A DNA stretch of 64,000 bases from Desmonostoc vinosum HA7617-LM4 (GTDB lineage Bacteria; Cyanobacteriota; Cyanobacteriia; Cyanobacteriales; Nostocaceae): positions 62,001 through 126,000 of the forward strand of contig JAHHHC010000013.1 in assembly GCA_019359515.1 (NCBI GenBank). Reading direction: 5' to 3'. Each line of letters starts with the position of its first letter. The first letter of the stretch is position 1. The translations under genes and the position numbers were made by a program. The notes beneath the pieces were generated by a model. That model had not been told where the DNA came from and did not search any database. It saw only the letters and a list, made by a program, of their open reading frames with translations. This document shows, in pieces, positions 7,427-15,935 of this stretch.

Positions 7427-8446
7427 TTACAACTTCCCCAACCCACCGGAACGGCGATAAAGTAACCAGATAAATAACGGTGAACCTAGCAAGGCGGTGA
7501 CGGAACCTACAGGTAATTCTACTGTTCCCAATCTGGAGAGTAAATCGGCAAAGGTCAGTAACCATGCGCCAGCCAGTGCCGAAAGTGGTAAAACAAAGCG
7601 GTGGTCTGTACCAACGATGAGGCGGACACCATGGGGGACAATCAAACCAACGAAGCCTATCAAGCCACCAATACTGACTGCACCAGCGGCTAATAATGTA
7701 GCAACACCACCGATTAATAAACGCGATCGCGTTAACGAAACCCCTAAACCTACAGCTAAATCATCTCCCAAGGCTAGCACGTTTACCGATCGCGCTAGCA
7801 AGCATCCACCCAGCAGTGCAAAGATAATATAAGGGCCAGCTGTAGAAATTTCTTTCCAACCCCGCCCGTTGAGGCTACCAACCAACCAACTCAGCGCAAT
7901 TTGAATTTGTCCATCCTCAGCTAATAAAAGCAACGTACTTTGCACCGAACCAAATAAAGAACTGATTGCCACTCCACCTAAAATCAACCGCTCAATCGAA
8001 ATTCCCGACCCCGCACGACCTAGTAAAATTACGATCGCAGAAGTCAAAATCGCTCCCATCCAAGCTGCTAAAGGAATCGCCGTTGGGAAAACTTGTAATA
8101 CTATCATCAGAATTACAATCAGTCCTGCACCCGCAGAAATACCCAAAATAAAAGGATCAGCAAGACTATTTCGTAACATTCCTTGCAGTAGTGCCCCCGA
8201 CATTCCCAATGCAGCACCAACAATCAGAGCAGCAATAATACGCGGGAGACGCAAATCCCAAAGTATTGTCTGTTTAATAGGATCGCCTTCACGGAAAATT
8301 GCTTGCCAAAATTCTGAAATACTTAAAGGTACTGCTCCTTGAGACAAAGACACTACCAGCGTTAGCAACAAGGCTGTGGCCAGAAATAAAACAGCCCAGA
8401 ATACTCGATATTTTGTAAAAATTGTCGGCAAGAGTCTAATCAACAT
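7427..8446 (-). CDS. FecCD-family ABC transporter permease
   Basis: A 339-residue polytopic membrane protein with about nine to ten hydrophobic segments. Family motifs are LRLPRIIAALIVGAALGMSGALLQGMLRNSLADPFILGIS near residues 65-105 (given here in part as LRLPRIIAAL and NSLADPFILG), the coupling region and FVGLIVPHGVRL near residue 270. It moves iron-siderophore, haem or cobalamin across the inner membrane as a dimer with the ATPase encoded just downstream. The C-terminal end is repeat-adjacent. The usual substrate-binding lipoprotein gene is missing from the neighbourhood. Confidence 0.92.
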   Translation of the reverse strand: MLIRLLPTIFTKYRVFWAVLFLATALLLTLVVSLSQGAVPLSISEFWQAIFREGDPIKQTILWDLRLPRIIAALIVGAALGMSGALLQGMLRNSLADPFILGISAGAGLIVILMIVLQVFPTAIPLAAWMGAILTSAIVILLGRAGSGISIERLILGGVAISSLFGSVQSTLLLLAEDGQIQIALSWLVGSLNGRGWKEISTAGPYIIFALLGGCLLARSVNVLALGDDLAVGLGVSLTRSRLLIGGVATLLAAGAVSIGGLIGFVGLIVPHGVRLIVGTDHRFVLPLSALAGAWLLTFADLLSRLGTVELPVGSVTALLGSPLFIWLLYRRSGGLGKL

Positions 8447-8579
8447 AATTCATAATTCGTAGTTACAAACCCCTTCAGGGTAGGAAACTCTTAAGAAGAA
8501 ACGGGGAACACTAATAAAAACTTTATTTGTGGGTATAAAGTAGCGGCAGCTCTATACCCATTTAATTACGAATTACGAA

Positions 8580-9203
8580 TTACGAATTATTTAACTCCAG
8601 CCCACCTTGATACCCAGTTACAATACGGCTACCATTTTTAAGAACATGAACCTCAATTTGGTCACTTGCCCAAGTAATCTGGTCAGAGAAAGCGGGGTTA
8701 AAAATATGAATTCGTTGATTACTTGATGAAACCGGCGAATTGGGAGAATTAATTGCTAGAGATTGCACAAAAGGCCCATCAATCAGGATATCAAGCTGCT
8801 CTAACAATGCCTGAGAACCTGGTGGTGCAGATTCAGATTGTAGTTGCTTAAGGGTGAACCCTGTAAAAGACATAACATTTAATCCAGCAGTTTTTACCTT
8901 ACTTGCCAAAGCAGCCAGTGCAGTTGCTTGCCAAAATGGTTCTCCACCAGAGAAAGTTATACCTGTGTTGTGGGGGTTGCCAAGAATGTTCTCAGCAAGA
9001 GTATCAACAGCAATCAGTTGGTTAACCTCGAATGGCCAGGAATCGGGGTTAAAGCAGCCAGGACACTCACGCGGACAACCTTGTACCCAAACAACTGCAC
9101 GACAACCAGGGCCATTAACTTCTGAGTGATCAACATAGCCCATAATGTTGAGATAGCCAGGAGGTATATCTGTAAATGATGGGTCAGTTGGTTTAGTTTC
9201 CAT
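8580..9203 (-). CDS. NrdG-like radical SAM activating enzyme (4Fe-4S)
   Basis: A 207-residue protein with VWVQGCPRECPGCFN. The CxxxCxxC triad binds the SAM-coordinated 4Fe-4S cluster, and TFSGGEPFWQ is the SAM-contacting GGE motif. Size and motifs match the anaerobic ribonucleotide reductase activase/pyruvate-formate-lyase activase group. No nrdD or pfl gene is within the window, so the partner is unknown; cyanobacteria often carry such stand-alone activases. The start at 9203 is well supported by AAAGGAG about 10 bases upstream on this strand. Confidence 0.82.
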   Translation of the reverse strand: METKPTDPSFTDIPPGYLNIMGYVDHSEVNGPGCRAVVWVQGCPRECPGCFNPDSWPFEVNQLIAVDTLAENILGNPHNTGITFSGGEPFWQATALAALASKVKTAGLNVMSFTGFTLKQLQSESAPPGSQALLEQLDILIDGPFVQSLAINSPNSPVSSSNQRIHIFNPAFSDQITWASDQIEVHVLKNGSRIVTGYQGGLELNNS

Positions 9204-9491
9204 CTATAATTTTCTCCTTTGAATCACCTAGCATAGTGCTATTGACTCAACACAAGCATTGATCTTTTTTTGAGTTTTTCAATGCTAGCGAGGATTGCTA
9301 ATAAATTCTGTCTCAACACCTGCAATAAAAAAGCGACATTTCGGTTTGAGATTCCGGCGTTGCAGTTGCGCCTGTTTGCTAAACAAATTACACTTAAATT
9401 GTTTATTTTAATAAATGATAAGTCTTTCACCGGACATGATATGAGGGGAGGCAGGGGAAGAAATAACCAACACTCATTCCCCAGTCCCCAC

Positions 9492-10370
9492 TCAAACCTT
9501 CTTTTTTACTAATTCTGCAATCTGAGAAGGGCGTTCAGCAACAGGAACTTTGATTTTTTTGAAAGCATCAAATTTACTTTGGGCTGTACCAAAGTTGGGT
9601 GCGCGTCCCATGGCTGTAGCCAGAGTTCCAGTTTGACGCCAATGTTTAACTGGTGGTGCTTGTCTACCTGCTATATAAGCGATTACTGGTTTGTCAATTG
9701 CCTCGGCTATGTATCGTGCTGCTGCTTCTTCACTATCACCACCAGGTTGACCTACTAAAACGATCGCTTGTGTAGTTTCATCCTCATCAAGAATTTGCAA
9801 CCATTGCAAAAATGATGAGCCAACGATCGCATCACTACCAATACTGACACTAATCGACTGTCCCAAACCAGCTTTTGTCAATTCGTAGGCGATTTCATAG
9901 GTAAGGGTGCTACTACGACTGACAATACCCACGGGGCCGGGTGTATAAAATTCACTAGGTTGAGTACCCAAAAGGATTTTTCCTGGCACAATAATTCCAG
10001 GACTATTTGGCCCCACTACCAAGGTTTCACAAACCTCTGTTTTGCGGAGCAATTGCACCATATCCAAAGGTGGCACGCCAGCAGAGATGATGATAATCTG
10101 GTGAATGTGAGATGCGATCGCTTCTAATGCTGCATCTAGCACTTGGTAAGGCTCTACACAAATAATTGTCGTGTCAATTGCCCCAAATTGGGATGTCACC
10201 TCCTCCACCAAATCAAATATTGGGAGATCGTAAATTTTTTGTCCGCCAAATCCAGGATTGACACCAGCTATTACATTTGTGCCATAAGCTTTCATTTGAG
10301 CAATATGAGTTGCTGATATAAATTCACAGAAGCCTTGGATTAAAACTTTACTCTCTGGTGTTAAATTCAT
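9492..10370 (-). CDS. sucD: Succinyl-CoA ligase alpha-like protein with altered active site
   Basis: A 292-residue homologue of SucD: CoA-binding Rossmann domain (YGTNVIAGVNPGFGG), GPNSPGIIVPG, and ligase domain with VGIVSRSSTLTYE. In canonical SucD the histidine of GHAGA is phosphorylated; here the aligned motif is RQTGT, with glutamine. The supporting glutamate of GEIGG reads GQPGG. The cysteine of GPNCPG is serine. No beta subunit gene (sucC) adjoins it. The fold is clear, but ordinary succinate-CoA ligation through a phosphohistidine seems unlikely; it may be a CoA-binding or regulatory paralogue. Confidence 0.8.
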   Translation of the reverse strand: MNLTPESKVLIQGFCEFISATHIAQMKAYGTNVIAGVNPGFGGQKIYDLPIFDLVEEVTSQFGAIDTTIICVEPYQVLDAALEAIASHIHQIIIISAGVPPLDMVQLLRKTEVCETLVVGPNSPGIIVPGKILLGTQPSEFYTPGPVGIVSRSSTLTYEIAYELTKAGLGQSISVSIGSDAIVGSSFLQWLQILDEDETTQAIVLVGQPGGDSEEAAARYIAEAIDKPVIAYIAGRQAPPVKHWRQTGTLATAMGRAPNFGTAQSKFDAFKKIKVPVAERPSQIAELVKKKV

Positions 10371-10410
10371 AAAAAATACAGTAAGGTTGACAACTTGGAT
10401 GTTGCATAAT

Positions 10411-10479
10411 GCTCAATAGACTTCTTGCAAAAGTCCTAATTACAGTTTCTTTAAGATTTATGCAAGAGGTCTAATGAGC
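10411..10479. mobile_element. Miniature inverted-repeat element (solo)
   Basis: GCTCAATAGACTTCTTGCA at the left and the near-complement ending in AGAGGTCTAATGAGC at the right enclose about 30 bases. The TA-GAC...GTC-TA ends match those of the larger element at 57123-57291 and a solo end at 20251-20270. This looks like an internally deleted MITE. The TA boundary recalls IS630/Tc1 targets, which is an inference. Confidence 0.6.
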
Positions 10480-10530
10480 TATCTGTAGTTACAAAATATC
10501 CAATACGGTTTCTAATAGAATAACGCACTC

Positions 10531-10698
10531 ATGATGATAGTATACAAAGCCAAGTTGGAAGGAACAGATGACCAGTATCGCAAGCTCGATGAAGCTTTGC
10601 GGACTGATTTGTCTGTTCGTAACGCTTGCCTTCGCTACTGGATGGACGGTCAGCTTGGATTTTGTTTATCTTCTAAGTCATATTTAGCCCAAATATAA
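10531..10698 (+). pseudogene. TnpB (IS200/IS605 family) 5' remnant
   Basis: An ATG-initiated frame of 55 codons. Its product contains YKAKLEGTDDQYRKLDEALRT and RNACLRYWMD (given in parts), the N-terminal hallmark of TnpB proteins. Homology stops after about codon 43, where the frame runs into unrelated codons and a stop. Full-length TnpB is about 400 residues, so this is a truncated relic of an IS605-type element. Confidence 0.72.
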
Positions 10699-10889
10699 CT
10701 AGACTTTTTTCGCCTTAATATCCTCCTAACTTGAGAACTAAGCTAAAAAACATCTAAATTACATAATCAAATTAAATAAAACTCTTGTGGGGTGGGCATC
10801 TTGCCCGCCCTAATTATGCAAGTTATATGTGGAACAGCTTACTTAATTCAATACTTTTTTATTATCTGATATCTTGCACCAGTCCCAAA

Positions 10890-11041
10890 AACCGCCATAG
10901 GTTAAAAACCTATGGCTAATAGCAAAAGTCCTCTCAAGAGGACTAAATCTCACAAAAAGCAGAGATTTTAGTCCACTTAAGTGGACTTGACCTAATAAGA
11001 GCGAGAATTTATTCTCTGGCGGGAGATTGGGCAGGTGCAAG
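10890..11041. repeat. Multi-hairpin dispersed repeat, copy A
   Basis: Four successive hairpins: GCCATAGGTT/AACCTATGGC (10894-10916), AGTCCTCT/AGAGGACT (10927-10944), the palindrome AGTCCACTTAAGTGGACT (10970-10987) and GAGAAT/ATTCTC (11003-11016). The linker CTAATAGCAAAA after the first hairpin is shared with copy B at 57152-57264, while the stem sequences differ. It contains no gene. Confidence 0.75.
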
Positions 11042-11055
11042 ATCTAAGTTATGCA

Positions 11056-11190
11056 ACTTAAGTGCCGATTAGCTTATTAAGCATGGAGTGGAGGCTGTTA
11101 AGGGTAGGGGTACTAACTTGTGCTGGTGTGCTGATTTGACTGGGATTCTTCCGAGGCTAAGTGCCTAAACAGTAGCAATAAAGGTCGTTT
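11056..11190 (+). pseudogene. Possible C-terminal TnpB relic
   Basis: One frame reads KHGVEAVKGRGTNLCWCADL, then TGILPRLSA and a stop, with an in-frame stop near its beginning. The cysteine-containing tail is reminiscent of degraded TnpB C-termini in cyanobacteria, and a TnpB N-terminal relic lies 360 bases upstream on the same strand. This is a weak assignment based on pattern and position only. Confidence 0.25.
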
Positions 11191-11305
11191 AAAATTGATG
11201 ATACTGGCAAAATTATCCAAGTTTTTCATGAGAAGTTTATTAGCCACAACTCAAATACTTGATTTGGCTAACAACTGTAGTTTATTTAACTAGGATAATT
11301 TAGAA

Positions 11306-11542
11306 ATGTCTCAAATCACAATTTCTACCTTGCATACTGCTGGCTCTGATCTATTTTCTGATTCTGAAAGCTACTTAAAAGAGTTGTCTGAAGAAGACCT
11401 TGATATTCAAGGTGGTATTTGGCCTATTCTCGCTATGGAAATAAGCGGTTCTATTGTGACAGTTGGTTCTGCATTTGTTGGGGTTGGTATTGGAGTGGCC
11501 GCAAGCTACGCATATACTAAATACAAAACAACAATCGACTAG
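11306..11542 (+). CDS. Double-glycine leader bacteriocin-like precursor peptide
   Basis: A 78-residue peptide. Residues 20-37 (SESYLKELSEEDLDIQGG) match the class II bacteriocin leader consensus LSxxELxxIxGG, with predicted cleavage after Gly37. The 41-residue core (IWPILAMEISGSIVTVGSAF then VGVGIGVAASYAYTKYKTTID) is hydrophobic and rich in small residues spaced as GxxxG-like steps, as in pore-forming two-peptide bacteriocins. Export would need a peptidase-containing ABC transporter, which is not in the window. ATG has only a weak upstream AGGA. A stable hairpin follows at 11618-11648. It could instead be a signalling peptide. Confidence 0.72.
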   Translation: MSQITISTLHTAGSDLFSDSESYLKELSEEDLDIQGGIWPILAMEISGSIVTVGSAFVGVGIGVAASYAYTKYKTTID

Positions 11543-11617
11543 AACTGGATGTTAGAAAAGGGTTTCATATAATTTAGCAATTTTGATGAAATCCAGTCAT
11601 CAAAAAATTTAATTATC

Positions 11618-11649
11618 TTTGGGCACAACAATCTTAGTTGTGCCCAAAA
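11618..11649. terminator. Terminator-like hairpin after the double-glycine peptide gene
   Basis: GGGCACAAC (11621-11629) and GTTGTGCCC (11637-11645) form a perfect 9-base stem, extendable by CTTT/AAAG, with a 7-base loop. No T-run follows on the plus strand, so it may act as an RNA 3' stabiliser rather than an intrinsic terminator. Confidence 0.5.
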
Positions 11650-11807
11650 AGTAAGCTTGCACTCTTAATTCATTAGATTATTTCACACCGAAGAGTGTAC
11701 GGATAATTGGTGGGGGCTTAAGACCCTCACCATCTTATTGACTATAGTTTTTTGGACAAAATTACTGGAATTATAGCTGAAAATCCAAAGAGGAAATCCA
11801 AAGAGCA

Positions 11808-11865
11808 ATCCTTGGAATCCCCCGCTATACTCGGTACTCCGAGTTAGCAGTGGGAGGATGTCAAT
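11808..11865 (+). mobile_element. IS200/IS605-like right-end remnant
   Basis: CTTGGAATCCCCCGC, an imperfect hairpin around CTCGG-TACT-CCGAG, then GTGGGAGGATGTCAA. This layout recalls the right end/omega-RNA 3' part of TnpB elements in cyanobacteria. Together with the TnpB start at 10531, the span is about 1.33 kb, the expected length of a TnpB element. Recognition is from memory, not from a search. Confidence 0.35.
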
Positions 11866-11884
11866 ATACCCCTACATACTTAGT

Positions 11885-13171
11885 TTAGTTAAGAGGAATA
11901 ACGGGTAATTGAATACCAACTGTAGTACCTGTGACTCTATCAGACTGAATGTATAATTCCCCATCATGAGCATTGACGATACGTTTGGTAATGGCAAGCC
12001 CTAGACCAGTACCACTAGATTTCGTAGAAAAAAACGGCTGCGTTAGCTTTGACAATATATCTGAGGGAATTGGCTCACCACCATTGCAGACATTAATACA
12101 TACTCTATCTTCAGATAAGATATTTACTTCCCATTTAATGACTTCTCCTGCTGAAATTGCCTCACAAGCATTGCGGACAATATTAATAAACACTTGTTTT
12201 AGCTTATCTCTGTCCCCTAAGATTTTGACTGTAGGTATAGCAGGGATAAATTCAATTTGCCGCAAGAGTGCTTCTGGCATCTCACACATAGGCATCAGCA
12301 ACTCACCAATGAATTCATTCACATCTAATTCACACAGTTGCAACACTTGGGGCTTGGAGTAAAGTAAAATTTCACTCAGCAGATTTTCTAGACGACTGGC
12401 TTCCTCAAGTGCCAGCAATAATCGTTCTTGAGCAGCTTGAGTGAGAATAGCTTTCTTAAAATACTTCAATCCCATGATCATTGTAGTCAGGGGATTGCGA
12501 ATTTCATGCACAATCATTGCTGCAAATTCTCCAATGGCTGCCAATCGTTCCTGCTCTAAAAGCTTAGCTTGCGCTGCTCGCAATTCTGCGGTACGTTTTT
12601 CTACCTCAGCTTCTAGAATTTGATTAAATTTGCATTGTTGCTGGTAAAGATGGTAATGATCGATCGCAGTTGCCGCACGTTCTGCAAACAATTCTACAAT
12701 TTGGATTTCTTCTGTTGTAAATTCCCTTACTTGCCGATGAAAAGAGCAAACAGTCCCAAACACCTGACCTTCAGAGGTTTGTAATGGTATCCCTAAATAT
12801 GCTCGATAACCTGGTGCAGGTTTGCCATACTGTGGATTAACTAAAGCATCCTCAACAGCTAATGCACGACCAATTTGAATAACTGTAGCAATTAACCGAC
12901 CATGCAATGCATAGACACGGGGAGTATCTTCAGACAGTTCTAAACTACTCGCTAGGATAGTTTCAAACCCGTCTTGGCAAAAGGTAACAACTGTCCAATC
13001 TACTTTAATTAGTTCGCTGACTCCGCAGGCAATGTTGTGTAAATAGCTACCTAGCTCACCAGTGCGATAGTTCAAAGAGGATAAACGTACAATGATTTGC
13101 CGCTCACGCTGCCAAGGTTGCTGCAATAACATTTCTTCATTATTGGCTTTGCTCATGGACGCTAGTTGCAT
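11885..13171 (-). CDS. GAF-domain sensor histidine kinase
   Basis: 428 residues, no membrane segment: a GAF domain at about residues 25-175, a coiled-coil linker (residues 180-210), HisKA with IVHEIRNPLTTM (phospho-acceptor His222), and an HATPase domain with N-box NIVRNACEAIS, G1/G2 boxes and GTGLGLAITKRI near the C-terminus. It probably senses a small ligand or light through the GAF pocket in the cytoplasm and phosphorylates an unlinked response regulator. The GAF domain has no obvious bilin-binding cysteine motif. It is transcribed alone, towards the bacteriocin-like region. Confidence 0.92.
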   Translation of the reverse strand: MQLASMSKANNEEMLLQQPWQRERQIIVRLSSLNYRTGELGSYLHNIACGVSELIKVDWTVVTFCQDGFETILASSLELSEDTPRVYALHGRLIATVIQIGRALAVEDALVNPQYGKPAPGYRAYLGIPLQTSEGQVFGTVCSFHRQVREFTTEEIQIVELFAERAATAIDHYHLYQQQCKFNQILEAEVEKRTAELRAAQAKLLEQERLAAIGEFAAMIVHEIRNPLTTMIMGLKYFKKAILTQAAQERLLLALEEASRLENLLSEILLYSKPQVLQLCELDVNEFIGELLMPMCEMPEALLRQIEFIPAIPTVKILGDRDKLKQVFINIVRNACEAISAGEVIKWEVNILSEDRVCINVCNGGEPIPSDILSKLTQPFFSTKSSGTGLGLAITKRIVNAHDGELYIQSDRVTGTTVGIQLPVIPLN

Positions 13172-13719
13172 ATTTGAAAAAAATTAAGTTAAAAATCAAA
13201 TGTTAAATCTTGGATTTTCCAAATACTTAGCTTTGGATATCTAGATAATTTTATAAGTAAATCTTACTAGATAGATGTGTATTTTACGCAGAAAAATATG
13301 AAATTTTATTTAAGTAAATATAAATTTATACAACATTAGCAAGCAAAAATCATCATGGTTATGTTGAGTAACATAGACCTAGCTTGAAAATAGGGAGTGG
13401 GAAAGAAATATTTTCAAGGCACGTTCAATGATTATATTGCAAGAAAACAGTATAGCAATCCTATTTGATTTACAAATTACTCGTGGTGGCAGGCAACAGA
13501 AAATATAAAAAACTGTTCTTTGTTCCCTTCTTTGATCGATGAATGACTAAAATTTAAATTTTGCTGAGAAATTTATAAAAATTTTCTCAACAAAATATCA
13601 GTTTTTTATATATCAATCCTTATATTCCCATAATTTCTAGAATTATTATATCAATAATAATCTATTTAAGCTAAAGCCAAAAGCTATATGGCTGATTGAT
13701 GTATTGAGAAATTGGAGTT
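13172..13719. other. Gene-free A+T-rich spacer
   Basis: A 548-base spacer between the divergent histidine kinase and DM13 lipoprotein genes. It is strongly A+T-rich, with oligo-A and oligo-T tracts around 13540-13660. I see no open frame with coding character and no strong inverted repeat. It must hold both promoters. Confidence 0.6.
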
Positions 13720-14256
13720 ATGAAATTAAGACACTTGTTAACAATGAGCTTGTTTTCTCTTGTCACAGTTGGCTGTGTTCATGAAGTATCAAATAATCAA
13801 TCTTATAGAAATCATGTAGCAGCAAAAGCATCTATTTCTATGTTTTCAACTCAGGCAAAATCTTTAGCTCAAACAGCGCAACCTCAAGATTCAACTGTGA
13901 TCAAATCAGGTACATTTGTTTCTGGAGAGCATACAACTCAAGGAACAGTCCGCATTACTACTAAAGAGGGTAAATCGTTTATCGAGCTTGAAGAATCATT
14001 TAAAACCTCCGATTCAGGGCCTGATTTGGTAGTAGTTTTGCATCGTGCAGACGATGTGATTAATTCAACGAAACCACCATCTTATCCCTTAAAAAAGGGA
14101 GACTATATCATTCTTGCTCCCCTAAAAAAATATAGTGGCGCTCAAACATATCCCATTCCTAACAACATCAATTTAGCAGACTACAAATCTGTTGCTATCT
14201 GGTGTCGTCAATTTAATGCTACTTTTGGTGCTGCCAATTTAGCAGTTAAAAATTAG
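13720..14256 (+). CDS. DM13-domain lipoprotein
   Basis: 178 residues. A signal peptide ends in a lipobox around VTVGC, with Cys19 as the lipidated residue. Residues about 65-178 form a DM13 domain: SGTFVSGEHTTQGTVRI, FKTSDSGPDLVVVL, Y-LKKGDYIILAPLKKYSGAQ and a final KSVAIWCRQFNATFGAANL, given here in parts. The conserved cysteine of the domain (WCRQF) is present; DM13 is proposed to have a redox or electron-transfer role. It begins a run of same-strand oxidoreductase genes and may work with them at the membrane. Confidence 0.85.
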   Translation: MKLRHLLTMSLFSLVTVGCVHEVSNNQSYRNHVAAKASISMFSTQAKSLAQTAQPQDSTVIKSGTFVSGEHTTQGTVRITTKEGKSFIELEESFKTSDSGPDLVVVLHRADDVINSTKPPSYPLKKGDYIILAPLKKYSGAQTYPIPNNINLADYKSVAIWCRQFNATFGAANLAVKN

Positions 14257-14349
14257 TCAAAAAACCTAACTTTCAAGAAACGTGGGGAGTAGGGAAATTC
14301 GTTGCTTGCACTTAAAAGCGCTAGTTGTAGGCTTACAAGGAGAAAGTCG

Positions 14350-15147
14350 ATGAAATTAGAAGATAAGGTTGTTTTAGTAACTGGCAGTAGTCAAGGTATT
14401 GGACAGGGAATTGTTCTACGTCTTGCTCAAGCTGGAGCAAAGGTTGTGATTAACTATCGTTCTCACCCAGAAGGAGCAGAGGAAACTTTAGCAAAGGTAG
14501 AAGCGATTGGTGGTAGTTGTCATATGGCTCAGTGTCAAAAATCACATGGTTACACACTTCAAGCTGACTTAGGTAGTGTAGATGAAGTGCGTCAACTGAT
14601 CGCAGAAAGCATAAATCATTTTGGCAAGTTAGATATTTTAGTGAATAATGCTGGTATTGAAAAACATGCGCCATTTTGGGATGTCACAGAAGCAGATTAT
14701 GATGCTGTGATGAATGTCAATTTAAAAGGTGTGTTTTTTGCTACTCAAGCCTTTGTTCAACACCTGATTAAAACTAAGCGAACAGGAAAAATCATCAATA
14801 TTAGTTCTGTGCATGAAGAGCTACCATTTCCCAATTTCACTGCTTACTGTACTAGTAAAGGTGGGGTGAAAATGCTTACCCGCAACTTAGCTATTGAGTT
14901 AGGTGCTTTGGGGATCACAATTAATAATGTTGCGCCTGGAGCCATAGAAACCCCCATTAATACTAAGCTATTAAATAACCCAGAAAAGTTGCGGGCGCTA
15001 TTACAAAATATTCCTCTGGGGCGTTTGGGTCAACCCCAAGATGTTGCTTCCTTGGTGGCATTTCTAGCCTCTGCTGAGGCTGACTACATTACGGGTAGCA
15101 CTTTTTTTGTAGATGGTGGACTGCTGTGGAACTATCAAGAACAGTAA
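14350..15147 (+). CDS. Short-chain dehydrogenase/reductase (glucose 1-dehydrogenase-like)
   Basis: 265 residues from ATG 14350, which has AAGGAG at a good distance; an upstream in-frame extension to 14302 is unlikely. It has a Rossmann motif TGSSQGIGQG, NNAG, the catalytic serine in NISSVHEE and YCTSK (YxxxK). Size and C-terminal GSTFFVDGG are typical of classical SDRs of the glucose 1-dehydrogenase/3-oxoacyl-ACP reductase type. An insertion of about eight residues (HMAQCQKSHG) before the expected ADL strand is unusual. The FMN reductase gene follows by 9 bases, indicating an operon. The substrate is unknown. Confidence 0.9.
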   Translation: MKLEDKVVLVTGSSQGIGQGIVLRLAQAGAKVVINYRSHPEGAEETLAKVEAIGGSCHMAQCQKSHGYTLQADLGSVDEVRQLIAESINHFGKLDILVNNAGIEKHAPFWDVTEADYDAVMNVNLKGVFFATQAFVQHLIKTKRTGKIINISSVHEELPFPNFTAYCTSKGGVKMLTRNLAIELGALGITINNVAPGAIETPINTKLLNNPEKLRALLQNIPLGRLGQPQDVASLVAFLASAEADYITGSTFFVDGGLLWNYQEQ

Positions 15148-15156
15148 GGAGAAAAA

Positions 15157-15891
15157 ATGATGTCAGATGTATCCTTATTTATTCCAGTCATCCTTGGTAC
15201 TCCCCGTAAAGGTCGTCAGAGTGAACATGTCGCGAAATTTATTGTTGAGCAGATTGCAACACGCGATCGCTTAGAAACCGAATTAGTAGATATTAGAAAT
15301 ATAGCGATCGCCACAGATGATGCAGGCGAACCAATCAAAGACCCTCAGTTTTCTGCAACTATGGAACAAGCCGATGGATTAATCATCGTTGCACCAGAAT
15401 ATAATCATGGCTATCCAGGTTTGCTCAAACATGTACTTGACACCTGTCTTAAAGAATACATTCACAAAGCAGTAGGATTGTGTGGAGTTTCGTCAGGGTC
15501 TTTTGGTGGCACAAGGGTAATCCAAAACCTCTTACCTGTAATGCGAGAGTTGGGACTAATGACTATTTTCTACGACCTCAACTTTAGCAACGTTCAGCAA
15601 CTATTTGATGAGTCAGGCAATTTGATAGACAAACCAACCTACATTCGCCGCATGTCAAAGTTTATGGACGAGTTAGTCTGGATGTCAACTGTCCTCAAAT
15701 ATGGGCGGCGAGAAGTCAGCCTAGAGAAAAAAGATAGTATCGAAGTTAACACCCATGCTAACAAGCCCTGCCCAGAAATAGCTACTCGGATGGGCGCAGA
15801 TGCAATGGATACCGTTCTGGAAGTTAGTAACAATACTCAAACTGGCGAAATAAAAGCTACCCCAGTTATCCCAATTCTTCAGAGAGAATAG
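15157..15891 (+). CDS. NADPH-dependent FMN reductase family protein
   Basis: 244 residues. The flavodoxin-like core has ILGTPRKGRQSEHVAKFI (FMN phosphate loop) and the family motif APEYNHGYPGLLKHVLD, followed by GLCGVSSGSFGG. The family is usually about 190 residues; here an added C-terminal 55 residues include EKKDSIEVNTHAN and a polar tail. It probably reduces FMN or quinones with NAD(P)H in the cytoplasm. GGAG precedes the start. It follows the SDR by 9 bases and precedes the aquaporin-like gene by 44 bases. Confidence 0.9.
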   Translation: MMSDVSLFIPVILGTPRKGRQSEHVAKFIVEQIATRDRLETELVDIRNIAIATDDAGEPIKDPQFSATMEQADGLIIVAPEYNHGYPGLLKHVLDTCLKEYIHKAVGLCGVSSGSFGGTRVIQNLLPVMRELGLMTIFYDLNFSNVQQLFDESGNLIDKPTYIRRMSKFMDELVWMSTVLKYGRREVSLEKKDSIEVNTHANKPCPEIATRMGADAMDTVLEVSNNTQTGEIKATPVIPILQRE

Positions 15892-15935
15892 GGAATTGGG
15901 AATAGCGACGGATATTTTTTTAAGAAGAACAAATC

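Noticed and set aside
8460-8495. CRISPR-repeat-like sequence (GTTACAAACCCC...AGGGTAGGAAAC)
   Set aside because: It occurs once; there is no second repeat, spacer periodicity or cas gene.
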